From Tethya wilhelma (taxonomy: Eukaryota; Porifera; Demospongiae; Tethyida; Tethyidae), in assembly GCA_964030475.1 (NCBI GenBank), contig CAXIPT010000002.1, positions 12,940,270-13,004,269 of the forward strand: DNA of 64,000 bases. Reading direction: 5' to 3'. Position 1 is the first letter of the stretch. Each line of letters begins with the position of its first letter. Positions 47,374-59,321 of the stretch are shown here, piece after piece. The notes under the pieces were generated by a model. That model did not search any database and was not told where the DNA came from. It worked only from the letters and a program-made list of their open reading frames with translations. The position numbers and the translations under genes are program-made.

Positions 47374-48794
47374 CTTGCAGAAGAATATCACATTGGTCTT
47401 TATGCAATTGGCAACAGTGATCTAATAACATGTACTTTGGGAAACTACTTAAATACCCAATGGCTGGATGAGAATGGCAACCCAGTTTCAGACCCAGATG
47501 AAGGCCTCAACCTCTTAGCAATAAATGACACTATCCATGGAAAGAACTATTTCTGCCATGGATACGACCCCACTACATCCACAGTGATTAACGATAATGA
47601 TGAACTCCGACTCATAGTCTTAGTTCAAAGTAAGTCTTAATTATGATGCCATGCAAGTTCAGATTTCCCAACATAGCTGTGCTTAAAATTAATGGTATCT
47701 AGAGTAAATATTAGTAACCAAAATCTTGTATTCCCTGAACTGTTGGTGGATTGTAAGGCTCTGATAAATACTCTGGATCTCTCCGTGGGTTCACACAATA
47801 TAATTATAGTACGCATACTAGACTAAGTGTTAACCAAACTTTACTTTATATTGCTAGGTCATCTAAAACTCCCCAAACATGAAATCATCAGCAATGAGAC
47901 ATAGCATAAATAGCACAATATACTAAGTGCACTATTATGTTTACATAACTGTAATGCCCATACAGCAAAAATAAATTCACTCAGCTTATCACAACTATAA
48001 GCTGAGGATGATATTCAAGTTTATGCTTTCAGTTCCAGATTCTGCTATCTTGGCATTAGCCACACCATCAGTCAGCAACAACCCACCCATGCTTGGTCAG
48101 CAGTATGCCATAAACTGCAGGGCAATCAAGACAATGGGTGGTCTTATGAATTCTCCCCAACCACAATGGACATACAAGACTGGACAACCAATTACTGAGG
48201 ACGCTAGTCGTGGCATCTCATTGACAACGTCAGTCGATGGAACTCTTGTCTTGAATTTCTCAGCCCTGCATCTTTCACATGCTGGTAGTTATCTTTGCCA
48301 AGCGATACTTGACTCTCGTGCTTTGAATTTGCCACTGATAATTACTGATATTTTCAATGTGACAATTCCATGTAAGCTGACAAACACATGATTAGACATT
48401 ATTCCATGTCACATTGTCATACATGCATATACGTATACACTTTAGTACCACCACCAGAAGTATCAATTGGCATACAGACTAGTGGGACCATCTTTCCTGG
48501 TAGTACTGTCATACTATATTGCGATGCTATTGTGAGTATGGTAGAGGATGTAGCCGTTACAGCTCAATTCACATGGAGAAATGCTAACACTAGACAAGTC
48601 CTAAGAAACAGTAGTGAAGTAGCCATATCTAATGGGAATCAAATTGACCTATCAACATTTCGATCAATGTTGATTGTATTTAATATAAGTGCTGAGTCAA
48701 GATACCACCTTTGTGAAGCAATGATACAAACAGAGACTTCATCTAGTGTCCTACCATCCAGTGTAGAAACAACTCTTCCATTCAACATTAACAT
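41986..48794 (+). CDS. Ig receptor gene B, 5' half (signal peptide and Ig1-Ig6)
   Basis: The exons are 41986-42049 (signal peptide MSKELLSGLCLLLVARWATS), 42335-42637 (Ig1), 42822-43169 (Ig2), 43358-43645 (Ig3), 47381-47629 (Ig4), 48033-48371 (Ig5) and 48446-48794 (Ig6, cut by the N at 48795). Every border is phase 1, so the exons join in one frame. Each Ig exon has its Cys pair; most have the C-strand Trp and a Y-x-C F-strand. The 3' part (juxtamembrane, membrane helix, tail) is not downstream here. It is found on the - strand at 4583-9524, where Ig4-Ig6 are repeated almost identically. It is paralogous to gene A. Large repeats fill the Ig3-Ig4 intron. Confidence 0.8.
43857..44698. mobile_element. 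GCCTCGG-type element in gene B intron
   Basis: It begins TTAAGCCTCAGTGTGTGC and ends with GCTGAGGCTTATGCACC then TAGGTGCTTTCATTATTA, matching the ends of the element at 6604-7366. The open frame inside (43866-44156) has a GT microsatellite and no recognisable product. Confidence 0.5.
44706..45903. mobile_element. Composite element: two palindromic MITEs around a spacer, with gap
   Basis: A first palindrome (ATAAGCAGTGTAAGAATGGG to CATTCCTACACTGCTTAT, 44706-45094) is followed by a spacer with ATGCGCATGCGCATTAAT. A 90-N gap comes next at 45451-45540, then a second palindrome (AAGTAGTGTAGGAATGGGC, 45541-45903). An inverted copy of the first part lies at 48890-49656. Confidence 0.55.
45451..45540. 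other. 90-N assembly gap
   Basis: A run of exactly 90 Ns inside repeat sequence. An open frame drawn across it has no meaning. Confidence 0.95.
46391..47069. mobile_element. Element with CTCAGG-CATTAAGGCAT ends inserted in a CA microsatellite
   Basis: The left end CTCAGGGTCATTAAGGCATG follows an (AC)n run, and the right end ATGCCTTAATGTACCTGAG is followed by another (AC)n run. In its middle (46660-46830) are very AT-rich inverted arms built from TTAATTAATTATGCGC-like segments. Confidence 0.6.
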
Positions 48795-48795
48795 N

Positions 48796-49656
48796 GTGCC
48801 GAAACTGAGACCCTACCTTGTTCCAATACTTTTTACCGCACTGCCCATTCCTACACTACTTATTTTTTCAAAATTTTTACTACTTGTCTAACTTACTTAC
48901 TTCCTAACTGACTTACTTGAAAAGCATTTCCAGAGAACCAGAATGTGTTGAGCCAACTTTGACAGCACAAAGTAAGTTCTTTTCATAGGTACTACATTCC
49001 TTTATACCCGTTTTCAACACAAATAAGCCTAAACAAAAACTAGAGAGCTTTGAAACTTAGAGTATAAATTCATGTACTTCAATGTAGCCATCTTTTAGGT
49101 CGAGTCCAAAGGTCATTTATCCACGTGGCATTTAATGCGCATGCGCATTAGCTGCTCTTGCAGACAATATAGCTGCTACTCAGATAACTCAAGCTTTTTG
49201 TAGGGACTAACCAGTCTCTGATTGTCTCCACACTGTAGTGTTGAAAAAAGTGAATGAACAAGTAGTAAAATTTTTTTAAAAATAAGCAGTGTAGGAATGG
49301 GCAGTGCTGTAAAAAGTATTGGAACAAGGAATGGTCTCAATTTCGGCACATGACTACTTCATTTTTTGTACCCAGGTCTGGGCCAGTAATCTAATCCTGC
49401 CAGCTATACTTTATCCAACTTTTTTAGCAGAATGGCAAGAATTTGAACCATTACATTTATTAACGTGATAAAATCTGATATTCAAGTACAGATCACTCTT
49501 TAAAGCATTTAACTTTATAACAATTAGCTATGAGGGATCCAAACTGAAAATGAAGTAGTCATGTGCCGAAATTTAGACCATTCCTTGTTCCAATACTTTT
49601 TACAGCACTGCCCATTCCTACACTGCTTATTTTTAAAAAATTTTTACTACTTGTAG
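48796..49656. mobile_element. Inverted copy of the composite AGTAG/AGCAG element
   Basis: It starts right after the N at 48795 with GTGCCGAAACTGAGACC, passes through the companion module in reverse (near-identical to 44706-45450 on the other strand) and ends with TTTTTACTACTTG at 49656. Confidence 0.6.
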
Positions 49657-50376
49657 ATAGAGTAACAGGCATAATACAGGCATGAAATTAGACTTTGCTC
49701 CATAAAAATGAAGTAGTTATGTGTCAAATTAATGTCAGGTTCATTACATTTCTACACTAAGGTGCTCAATTGCTACAATTAGAGACTGGCCAGTCTCTAC
49801 AAAAGAAGGAGTGCTTAATTGCAAGCTATTTTTTGAAGTGATCATAATGAGCCTGCCTCACATTGGTGCCATATCGTATACTAATCTTAGCTTATCCTTT
49901 CTATACTGAGATACAGTGTATTCATCGTAAGTGTCAATACCTCGGCTCTAACCCATTGGCATGCAACTGGTATAGAAATAGTTGTAATACAGCATAATGA
50001 GACTTTGAGAATGTGGACATAATGATGTTTTACAAAAAATATTAATACAGATGTTTGAAGCAAGTATTTACATACTGAAACTGAATACACAGACAGACTA
50101 TAGCAGATTGGACTTACAACAGCAATACATACTTAAGACATTGCCGCATTGGCATGAAACAAAACTTTTGATAGACAAAGAATATATGCAAATGTTTAAT
50201 ATACGCATGACTGTTTCCATACTGACAATAGCAACTCAATTTGACTCATGCAATAGATTTAGTAAACAAAATAATAATAAAAGATAACATGTTTTTTTAT
50301 ATGTATGATGAATGTGAGAACTGAATAATGCATGTGAGTGAGTGTGTATGTGTGCAGGTGTACATTGAAAGTGTCA
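49657..50376. other. No gene seen; 3' flank of the Pmp-like gene
   Basis: AT-rich sequence without supported exons. An open frame at 50051-50287 lacks similarity to anything I know. Confidence 0.5.
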
Positions 50377-53300
50377 CTAGTCAGCTACTTCAATCAAGTC
50401 ATTGATTTCAGTTTCCCTCTCCATTCCCAACTCTTCGCTATCTTGAACTTGGATGTAAGAAAATGTTTCATTGTGAAGAGTTGGTTTTTGCTGTTTGTCC
50501 TTGTCCATTCTAGCTTCATTAAGTGATCCCTTTGCAAATTCACTAATCTGTTTGCTTTGGGAAATGTTTTCATTTAAGGTTTGTTTGGGCATCTGTGAGG
50601 TTGCAAGAAATGGTTCTGTATTAGTGATTGACTCACTGTTTAGTTCAGTAGTCATTTCCTTCTCAAAGTTTTCTAGTAGTTGTTGAGTTGGCACAGGGTC
50701 CACCACACTGTATGTGACTACAGGACGAGGAACTAGAATGATTTCAGGATCAATGAGCTCTTGTTTAGTGAGTCTTAGCTTCATTTTAAGGATGAAGGTG
50801 TTGAATTTTGTTCGTGTTTTCTTTGTAAGTACAAAGGCATATGTGTGATAGGTCAAGACAGCTAGGAAAGTGATGAAAGCAATACTGGCAGAAGTATAGG
50901 CAAGAGACTTTTGATTTCTAACATTGGTTTCTCTTATGTAGAGAGAACCAATAGAGAATAAAACAAGATTGAAAATAAATGATATTTCGAGTGCATCTAG
51001 TGGCCATGACTTGTAAATTCTTCCTGGCAGTAACATCTTTAGCAAGAAAAGAGAAACTAGCATGCAGATGATTGATATGAGGTTGTTTCCAGGATCCCCA
51101 CTGACATTGAGGGCAGCCACGATGTACAAGAAGGCACGAATCAAAAGCAGTAGTCCAGTCCAGTAGCGATGCTTGATATTGTAAGGAGCAAGATAAGCAT
51201 CCATGAAGGGATAAAACCTTGCATTCTTTATTAGTTTTACCATCCTATTAGGGCAACGCAGAAGCCACTGATAAGAAAAGAGGAGAGAGGTGTACACAAT
51301 CCCCACAAGTAGAATTTATTAAGAAGAGCTACTAGAAACAAAGGAATGTGTTTCCCAATTTAAGAAATGTACATTTGCATCAATCAGCCACACTATCTCT
51401 TGTGAACCATCAGGATACTCTAGTGCTGCTGAAGAGAATGCAGCAATGATAACACGAAGGCTTTTTGCATAAGAGACTAGAATGAGAGTAGCTAGTGTTG
51501 CCACTGGATTTGTTCCTGTAAAGAGTCTAGAAATTCTTGTAGAGTATTCACAACCAATGATCACCATGGTAACCAAGAATATGATGTACACTGGGAAAGC
51601 TAGCTGTAGCCATTCTTTGACATAGCCATCCATTCCATCAAAGAAGCAGGTCACAAAGCCAAAGTCTAAGTTGAGCCATGCGATGAAGATGGTGAAGAAA
51701 TTGGGTGATTGAAATGGAAAGAATGTGGCACGATTTGTTTTGAGGATATTGGCATAGAATATAAGTCCATTAATCGTTCCAACAGCTACTGTCAAATTGA
51801 AGATTAAGAGAAAAGCAACTAGTGCTACACCAGCTATAGCGAAGACAATGAGTAGAGCTAACCACTTGTTTGAACAAGACAAGCAACGTGAATTACCAAA
51901 AGAGAGACTGAGACCATTCTTGCAAGATCCACAAAGCTTGCCACTACGATTGAAATCACACTGTGCATCTGAACCATTTGGTGTGTTCAGGTTAATCCAG
52001 ACTGGAGAGCTAGATGGATAGCAGTAGTCAAATGGACAATGAGGATTAGTTAAATAGTGACACTGTGTTTCATTTTGATTGCTATCAATTAGGTCATGGT
52101 TTGATTCATTGATGTATCTTATCCAGACATTGTTGCTTCTTTTCACTGATGAGGTACTAACAGAGCAGTCAGTTGTATAGTTAGAGAGGCAAGGGTCACA
52201 TACACAATTGCAAGTTGATTGCTGTACAATGAATCCAATTGGACAAGTACAGGGAACAAACAGCATATTGATGATAATTTGGGAGTTAGGATTTGCAAAA
52301 TCAAGTTGATTTTCTTGATTCTCGAGATTTAACACAAGTTGTTCTAAATCACGTGGGAAAGATATGGCGTAGCTTAAGTCTGTGCAGTTTGAAGTTGTCT
52401 TCTGAATGTCCTGTCCTTCAGCAAGTCCACCAGGGTTTGAAGCCCTCGCTCTCACAGAAGATGGAACTGGATTTCCTACTTGGTCTACGGTAATTACTGA
52501 CACACTGAGACTTAGTTCAGTTGTTCTTTTAAATGTTTGTGTTAATGGAGGTTTATCACAATCTGGTTGGCTGTTTCTACATAAGCACACACGAACTGGT
52601 TCTGATGATATCTCTGACTGCAAAGCATTGATATTGAGGTTTGTAATTTGTGTTAGGTATGATACTGAGTCTATGTAATATGTGTTTTGATACTTGTTGA
52701 ACACCTGTGCATCCGGACTGACTGTACACCTGTCTAACCGCCCCCCAAATATTGATGCACCTGATATAATACTTTTAGCTGTATTATCAGCAAAGAATGT
52801 ATTTTGAATGATTAGGTCAGAGTAGCTCACATTATGTGAGGCTATATCTTGAAAAAAACATTCTCTAGACATGGAAGTGCCTTCACTGCACTGCAGCTGA
52901 GTGCTTGAATTTGTATCTGATTCAGTCGACTCTACTGTATCATCTGAGATAAACAATGCTCCTCCATATTCAGCTGAGTTATTACTAAAGTACAGTCTAA
53001 GACTTGACATTGATTCATTCTGGCAATGGGGATTATAGTGAATACTAGAACACTCTGGTAGAGACTTTATCAAATGAAGTTTAGCATCTAATTGCAAGTA
53101 AATTCCACCTCCTTTCTCAGCTCGGTTTTCATTGAACTGAAGCTGACCTCCTGTTAGTCTTGCTGTAGAGCCACTAGCAAAGATCCCTCCTCCTTCCGTT
53201 GTTCCAACATTCTCTGATATTATTTTGAAATAATTTCTACCTTCGAAGTTTAATTCACTCTGATTAGCATATATTCCTCCGCCAGACAATGCTGAATTTT

Positions 53301-55866
53301 TTGTGATTTGAAGGAGTCCATTTAAACTAACATTTCTAGACTGGACATAAATTGCACCACCTTGGTTAGCTGCATGGTTATGGCTGAAGATACTGTTGTT
53401 GATTTCATTGGTACTATTAGCAGCACTACCAAGGAACATTACACCACCATCATTGAGGGCTGTGTTTCTGACAAAAACACCACCATTTATGCTAATACTA
53501 CCACTGTCTGTCCTTAGCACACCACCTGAGCTAGCTGTGTTGCTACTGAAATCACTATCATGTATTTTGATACTACCACTGTCTGTCTCTATTGCCCCAC
53601 CATCAGTACCTGCCATGTTGCTGTTAAACTCACTATCATGTATGTCAAGTTTACCACTACCAGTCCATATTGCACCACCGTCTCTATCTGCCGTGTTATT
53701 TTGTAAGATGCTAACCTGAATACTAATGTTGCCATTCTTTATCCATATTGCACCACCATCAGTAGCTACACTATTGTTACAAAAAGTACTGCCATTGATC
53801 GTAATCCTACCACTCTCAGTTAATATTGCACCACCATCTCTATCAGCTCTGTTATTAGTGAAATCACATGTACTGTATATATTAATGTTACCACTGACTG
53901 TCCTTATTGCACCACCAAGAGAGTCAGCTATGTTTCTAATAAAGACACTATACTGTATGCTAATGCTACCACTGTTTGTCCGTATTGCACCACCATCAGT
54001 AGCTACACTATTGTTACAGAAACTACTGCCGTTTACTACAATTCTACCGCTGTCTGTTAATATTGCTCCACCATATCTATCTGCTCTGTGGTAAGTGAAA
54101 TTACTACCGTGTATGCCAATATTACCACTGACTGTCAATATTGCACCACCGTTTTGATCTGCTCTGTTGTTAGTGAAGTCACTATTGTGTATGCTAATAT
54201 TACCACTGAGTGTCAATAGTGCACCACCGTTTCGATCTGCTTTGTTGTTAGTGAAAACACATACATTATGTATGCTAATACTACCACTGTCTGTCCTTAT
54301 TGCACCACCTTCATGACTAGCTGTGTTGCTACTGAAATCACTATAATGTATGCTTATACTACCACTGTTTTTCCATATTGCTCCACCATCAGTAACTACA
54401 CTATTGTTGCAAAGTCTACTGCCATTTATTGCAATTCTACCATTGTCTGTCCATAATGCTCCACCATTTTGATCTGCTCTGTTATTAGTGAAATCACTAC
54501 TGTTTATGCTAATATTGCCATTGAGTGTCAATAGCGCACCACCGTTTACTGCTGCTTTGTTGTTAGTGAAAACACATACATTATGTATGCTAATACTACC
54601 ACTGGATGTCAATATTGCTCCACCATTTTTATCTGCTCTGTTGTTCGTGAAATTACTACCGTGTATGCCAATATTACCACTGACTGTCAATATTGCACCA
54701 CCATTTAGATTTGCTCTGTTGTTAGTGAAATGACTACCGTGTATGCTAATATTACCACTGAGTGTCAATAGTGCACCACCGTTTCGATCTGCTTTGTTGT
54801 TAGTAAAATTACTACTGTGTATGCTAATATTACCACTGCCTGTCCTTATTGCACCACCTTCATGACCAGCCGTGTTGCTTCTAAAAACACTATACTCTAT
54901 GCTTATACTACCACTGCTCGTCCGTACTGCACCACCATCAGTAGTTACACTATTGTTACAAAACCTACTGCTATTAATTGTAATTTTACCACTCTCTGTC
55001 ACTATTGCTCCACCGTTTCTATCTGCTCTGTTGTTAGTGAAATTACTACCATATATGCTAATACTACCACTGTCTGTCTGTATTGCAGCACCTTTATTTG
55101 CTGTGTTGCTACTAAAATCACAGTCACATATTCTAACACTACCACTGACAGTCCATATTGTACCACTTGCAAAAGCACTATTTCCCTCAAAGAGACATTC
55201 GGTAACATTAATATCACTACTGATGGCAACGATGGCCCCTCCCGACAGTACATATTGTCCCAAGAATGGATTCCAAACCTCTCTAAATCCAGTGAGAGAG
55301 ATGAAAGAGCTCCTCTTAAAAGTTGCACTTCTTACATTCCTCAATTCCATGCCGTGTCCATCTTGAAATCTACAGTCCTCCATCTTTAGTTGGTCCACTG
55401 ATCTCACAGAGTTCTCCCGGCAGCCACTGAACTCTAGACCACTAATGCTAACCTCAGATATGGCTTCAAAATCAAAGCCTGTGGAATTTGTACACACAAC
55501 CATAGCAACTGAAATAGGGGAGGAGATTGTAGCTATAGGTGCAACTTGTAAAGTAAGATTTCTGACATTTTGAATGTGAAGACAAGAACCAAGAGTGTGA
55601 TGACCAGGCATAAAGACCAGGGTAATGTTGGAGTGAATAGTAACAGATTCTGACCAAATCTGGATGTATTCAGTAATATTTAGGCAATTATAATCCTTTT
55701 CCAAGGGGGTGTGATCAGTGGGTATGACAGGAAGCAGTCCACTACTAGTGAGTGTGGTTTCAGTTAGACAGCGAGTGTGGTCTGGTACGATATGGTATGT
55801 TTGTGCTGCCACTAATGAGACAAGGAATCCTAAGGTGGCTAGCGAGATAGTCAACTTGAATGCCAT
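50377..55866 (-). CDS. Pmp-like beta-helix multi-pass membrane protein, interrupted by frameshifts
   Basis: One nearly intronless frame starts at the ATG at 55866. It has a signal peptide (residues 1-21), then at about residues 210-790 some two dozen 23-residue repeats of the type GSISIHGSNFTNNRADxNGGA. FxxN and GGA[ILV] are the hallmarks of chlamydial Pmp-type right-handed beta-helices, also abundant in sponge proteins. A Cys-rich segment (CTCPIGF, then FNRSGKLCGSCKNGLSLSFG) precedes several membrane helices from about residue 1330. The frame stops at two TAA codons (51316-51321), but the same frame resumes with helices and a Tyr/Gln-rich tail ending at 50377. Between, a shifted frame reads KHIPLFLVALL, the expected helix. 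This indicates compensating indels. Ligand and role unknown. Confidence 0.75.
53400..55200 (-). repeat. 69-bp tandem coding repeats of the beta-helix
   Basis: The 23-residue protein repeats appear in DNA as units of about 69 bp with highly similar sequence (TGCACCACC and GCTAATATTACCACTG recur on the + strand). The long open frames on the opposite strand here are shadows of this repeat. Confidence 0.85.
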
Positions 55867-55922
55867 TTCACTTTAATTTGTTAGGCTACTGGATGTCTTG
55901 TTTCGATATGTCACTGTCTTGC

Positions 55923-55959
<37 letters not shown>

Positions 55960-56022
55960 TTGTTATATACTTGGGTTATAATATACACAAGTTAATATTC
56001 ACCTTTAAGCAGAGTATATTTA

Positions 56023-56084
56023 GTCTGGCGTAGCCAGCCCCTTTCCCGCGTGCGTGTAAGGGGCTGGCTACGCCAGACTAGAGT
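56023..56084. repeat. Hairpin with 23-bp perfect arms
   Basis: TAGTCTGGCGTAGCCAGCCC then CTT is inverted after about 14 bases as AAGGGGCTGGCTACGCCAGA then CTA. The arms are GC-rich in AT-rich surroundings. Confidence 0.85.
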
Positions 56085-57186
56085 ATATTATGATTACTCC
56101 TTTACACCATGTATACATATCTAATTCAAAATGCCTTACATGCACTTGTGACTCTCTGTAATTGTATAGAGCCACTGGAGTTCCAGCAGGCTGGTTGCAG
56201 GAGCAGCTGACCTACACTTTATATAGTCAGTGTGTAACTTGGCTGTAAAATCTCAGAGTATCTGGATTGACTCAATCTCATGTAGAGTTGTGCATTAATC
56301 TGTGTATCAAGGTTAATATATGGCAGACATGCATGCAGGTTATTTTTGTAGCAAGTTTCTAGTATCATCCTTATACCTTTTGTTAACTTCTATATCAGTG
56401 AATTTCTCACAATGGTTGGTCCCCTTGCACTTCCTTAAAATTAGCTAGTCTTAGAATACTTGCGAGGAATGAAGGTCCAGCATGATAGTAGCAGCTAGAG
56501 TGCTGTTGCAGTTGTTGTATCACTTTCCTTTGAACTATCTCAGGGTATTGATGGTAAAAATCTGATCCATATAGTGTAAACCGTGCATGTCCACATCCTG
56601 TTATATGGGCGGAATTATTTGTAGAGGAAACTTTGGTGGATTCAGGGTACGGATTCTTGGAAAGTTTTAGGGTTCGAGAAAATTAATTTTGCAGATATTA
56701 CAGATTTGCACGAATTCTATATATTTTGTACACTATATTATATCTATAATATGGCATTCCTGGAAGAGCAATGGTTGTGCATAGTTTTCCAAGAAATGGT
56801 TTTAACTAGCACGTCCTCAAGCATGATACACCACTCTTGTGATATATGGTTATTATACCATCTGCTGAGATGAAATTGGAGATATTGATTCAGCTCCATT
56901 AGGGGGTTTGAATCACATAATTATTTGACCACAATTTATAGAAAGTGATATGCATTTCAATCGCTAATACAATGTGTACCACTGAGTCTATGTTTAATTT
57001 GCTCACCATGCATAATCATGCTGTGTGTATTGTTGTTGAAGGTTGAGTTCTAATAATTATAATTGCAAGTTTGAATTCCATCATTATAGTGTCGGTCATT
57101 TGGCTCATGAGTCAATGCAAGCAATCACTTGACTAATTTGGATAAAGTAACAAGTATGTAGAATGTAGGTACACTGTAATGTATAA

Positions 57187-57740
57187 GAGTTGGGTACAAA
57201 AAATGAAGTAGTCATGTGCCGAAATTCAGAGACTTATACCTTGTTTCATTGCTTTTTACTGCACTGCCAATTCCTACACTTCTAATTTTTATAAAATTTT
57301 TACTTGTTCAAACACCAAGGTGCTCAATTGTATTCATACAGCAGAGACTAGTTGTATACAAAAAGCAGAACTGTATATTTAATGCGCATGCGCATTATAA
57401 GTAAAAGTACAGTATTTTATATCAAGAGTTTCAAAGCTGCCTAGATTTTGTTTGCTGCCTTTTCGCCAGCTAACAAGTCAAAAAGGACGTACTACAGATG
57501 AAATGAAGTCTCACTATATAGTTAAAGTTGGCTCAATGCCTTTAGTTTGTCTGGTAATCGCGTTCATGATCAGTTAGGAAGGAAGGAAGGAGAACAAAAT
57601 TGCACTCTTGTGGCTTCTCGCCAGCGCTCTCTCCAGAGTCTTAGCCTTGTTTCCCTGAAAGTTTATAAGCATGAACATTTTGTATTGTGTCAATGGGACA
57701 GTCGGCCCATTCCTACTATACGTACTACCGTACGTATGAT
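57187..57740. repeat. AGTAG-family half MITE plus companion module
   Basis: AAAATGAAGTAGTCATGTGC is followed by GCTTTTTACTGCACTGCC, the AATGCGCATGCGCATTATA spacer and the end GGGACAGTCGGCCCATTCC with the ACGTACTACCGTACGT palindrome. Confidence 0.6.
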
Positions 57741-59321
57741 AGTCCCTGGGATAGAACTGCATGAATAATAAAATTATTATTTTAATTGTGTAAAGTCTGT
57801 TTAAATTTGATCTAATAAAGGTTAGTGCCTTTGTAGAATGACTGTAAGTTATATTGTCGACATCATGCATGAATGCATGTCCAGATTACATCATTGCATG
57901 TGTGTCCTTCCTGTGTTTCATGTGTGATTGAGAGCATCCCTGACTGAGCCTTTACAAGACTATAGTACCAGTGCATATTAATTTCTTGAACATGAGCTGT
58001 TAAATTATAGCATGCAGAGTGTATAATAATGTCATACACTGTTTGGTACATATGGAGTGTACCGGTACGTATATTTTATCAGGACACACTTACGTATACA
58101 TACTTTATATAATGTAACATGTTACATTGTGGATCGAGGTGGGTGCATGTGCCAATAAGTTAGCCTGCCAGTATATTATAATGGTTTAATATGGTACCAT
58201 ATAATATTATATGCTTGCTAAGCCATATAGTACACACACAACCACAGGGCACGTGCACTATCACACAAAACCACTACAAACAAAATAATATTAAAACTAG
58301 ATAATTATACACTATACTACACTCTATATGTCAAGCTTGAGGAGACTGGGCTATGGGGGAAATAAAGCCTATAGGGTGTATATAACATCCAAATAAACAG
58401 TCTTTATCATGCATGCATGCACTTACCTACAAAGTGACCACATGCAGTACACAAACAACTCATAAGTTATCTTAATTTGGAGCATATAATTATGCGGTTT
58501 CACTGATAGGCTGGCTTTACAATATTATTATCAATATACATTGTGTGGTTACACTCAAAACTCTTGGGTGGGCCATAATATTATACACAATCATACATGT
58601 GCATGTGTATGTTCCCATAATTTGATTAATTAATATGAAATTTAAGAGTTTTTAATCATCATCATCATAACATGATTGTATAGAAAACAAAATTATAATA
58701 AAGTTTATACAGAAAATTTAATGTATAACACAATAATTATAGTAACATAGCCATTAATATTATTAATACTTTATTGTAACAAATTAATTCTGTGTACTAA
58801 TTATAGCCATAAATTTATCAGTACAAGTTAACTTATAATAATTATTATTATCTACGGTAACTTAAGTACAAAAAAGTAGATAATTATTATTGCTATCTAA
58901 ACATTGCTTTAAAAGGAGTATGTAGTAATAATATTTAACAATGTAGTTAATAAATTCCTTAAATCTATGGTAAGTATAAAAACATTGACTTAACACAAAA
59001 AGAACTTATTTTATATCACAAACAAACACAAAAAAATTCATCAAAAAGCTGATCTGGAAGAATAAGAAAGAAAGAAAAGGAGAAAGACTTGTGGAAGAGA
59101 AAAGATTGTTTTGAAAAGGGTTGTGTTATGTATAGACAGGTCCACTAGGGGGTTCCTGAGGTATTAAGTGTGTGTGTGTGTGTGGCAAAACAAAGAATAA
59201 TCATCTGTCTTTGGATAACAAAACGAAGTAACCCCATAGCCAGTCACTGTTGTCAGTATACGTTGCACACTTACAATTAATTTTTGCTTTAATCAATTGT
59301 GCCTAAATTACTTCAACTTAC

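Larger units (their letters stand above)
55867..59321. other. No gene seen; hairpin, microsatellites, repeat module
   Basis: It holds a (TG)n run at 55926-55954, a 23-bp-arm hairpin at 56023-56084, an AGTAG-type repeat at 57187-57740 and AT-rich DNA beyond 58000. No exon with splice sites and protein similarity was found. The terminal exon of the MCC-like gene could lie at about 59000-59070 (see that entry). Confidence 0.5.

Noticed and set aside
53400..55200. CRISPR-like regularly spaced repeats
   Set aside because: The period is 69 bp with coding meaning (23 residues, GGA and FxxN), no unique spacers, and the genome is eukaryotic.
53396..55389. Long + strand open frames over the Pmp-like gene
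   Set aside because: They lie antisense to the 69-bp coding repeats and reflect the same period; no signal peptide, splice sites or similarity.
50377..55866. Chlamydial contamination, because of Pmp-type repeats
   Set aside because: There is no autotransporter barrel; the protein ends in several membrane helices and a tail, and flanking DNA has the same animal repeats and base composition.
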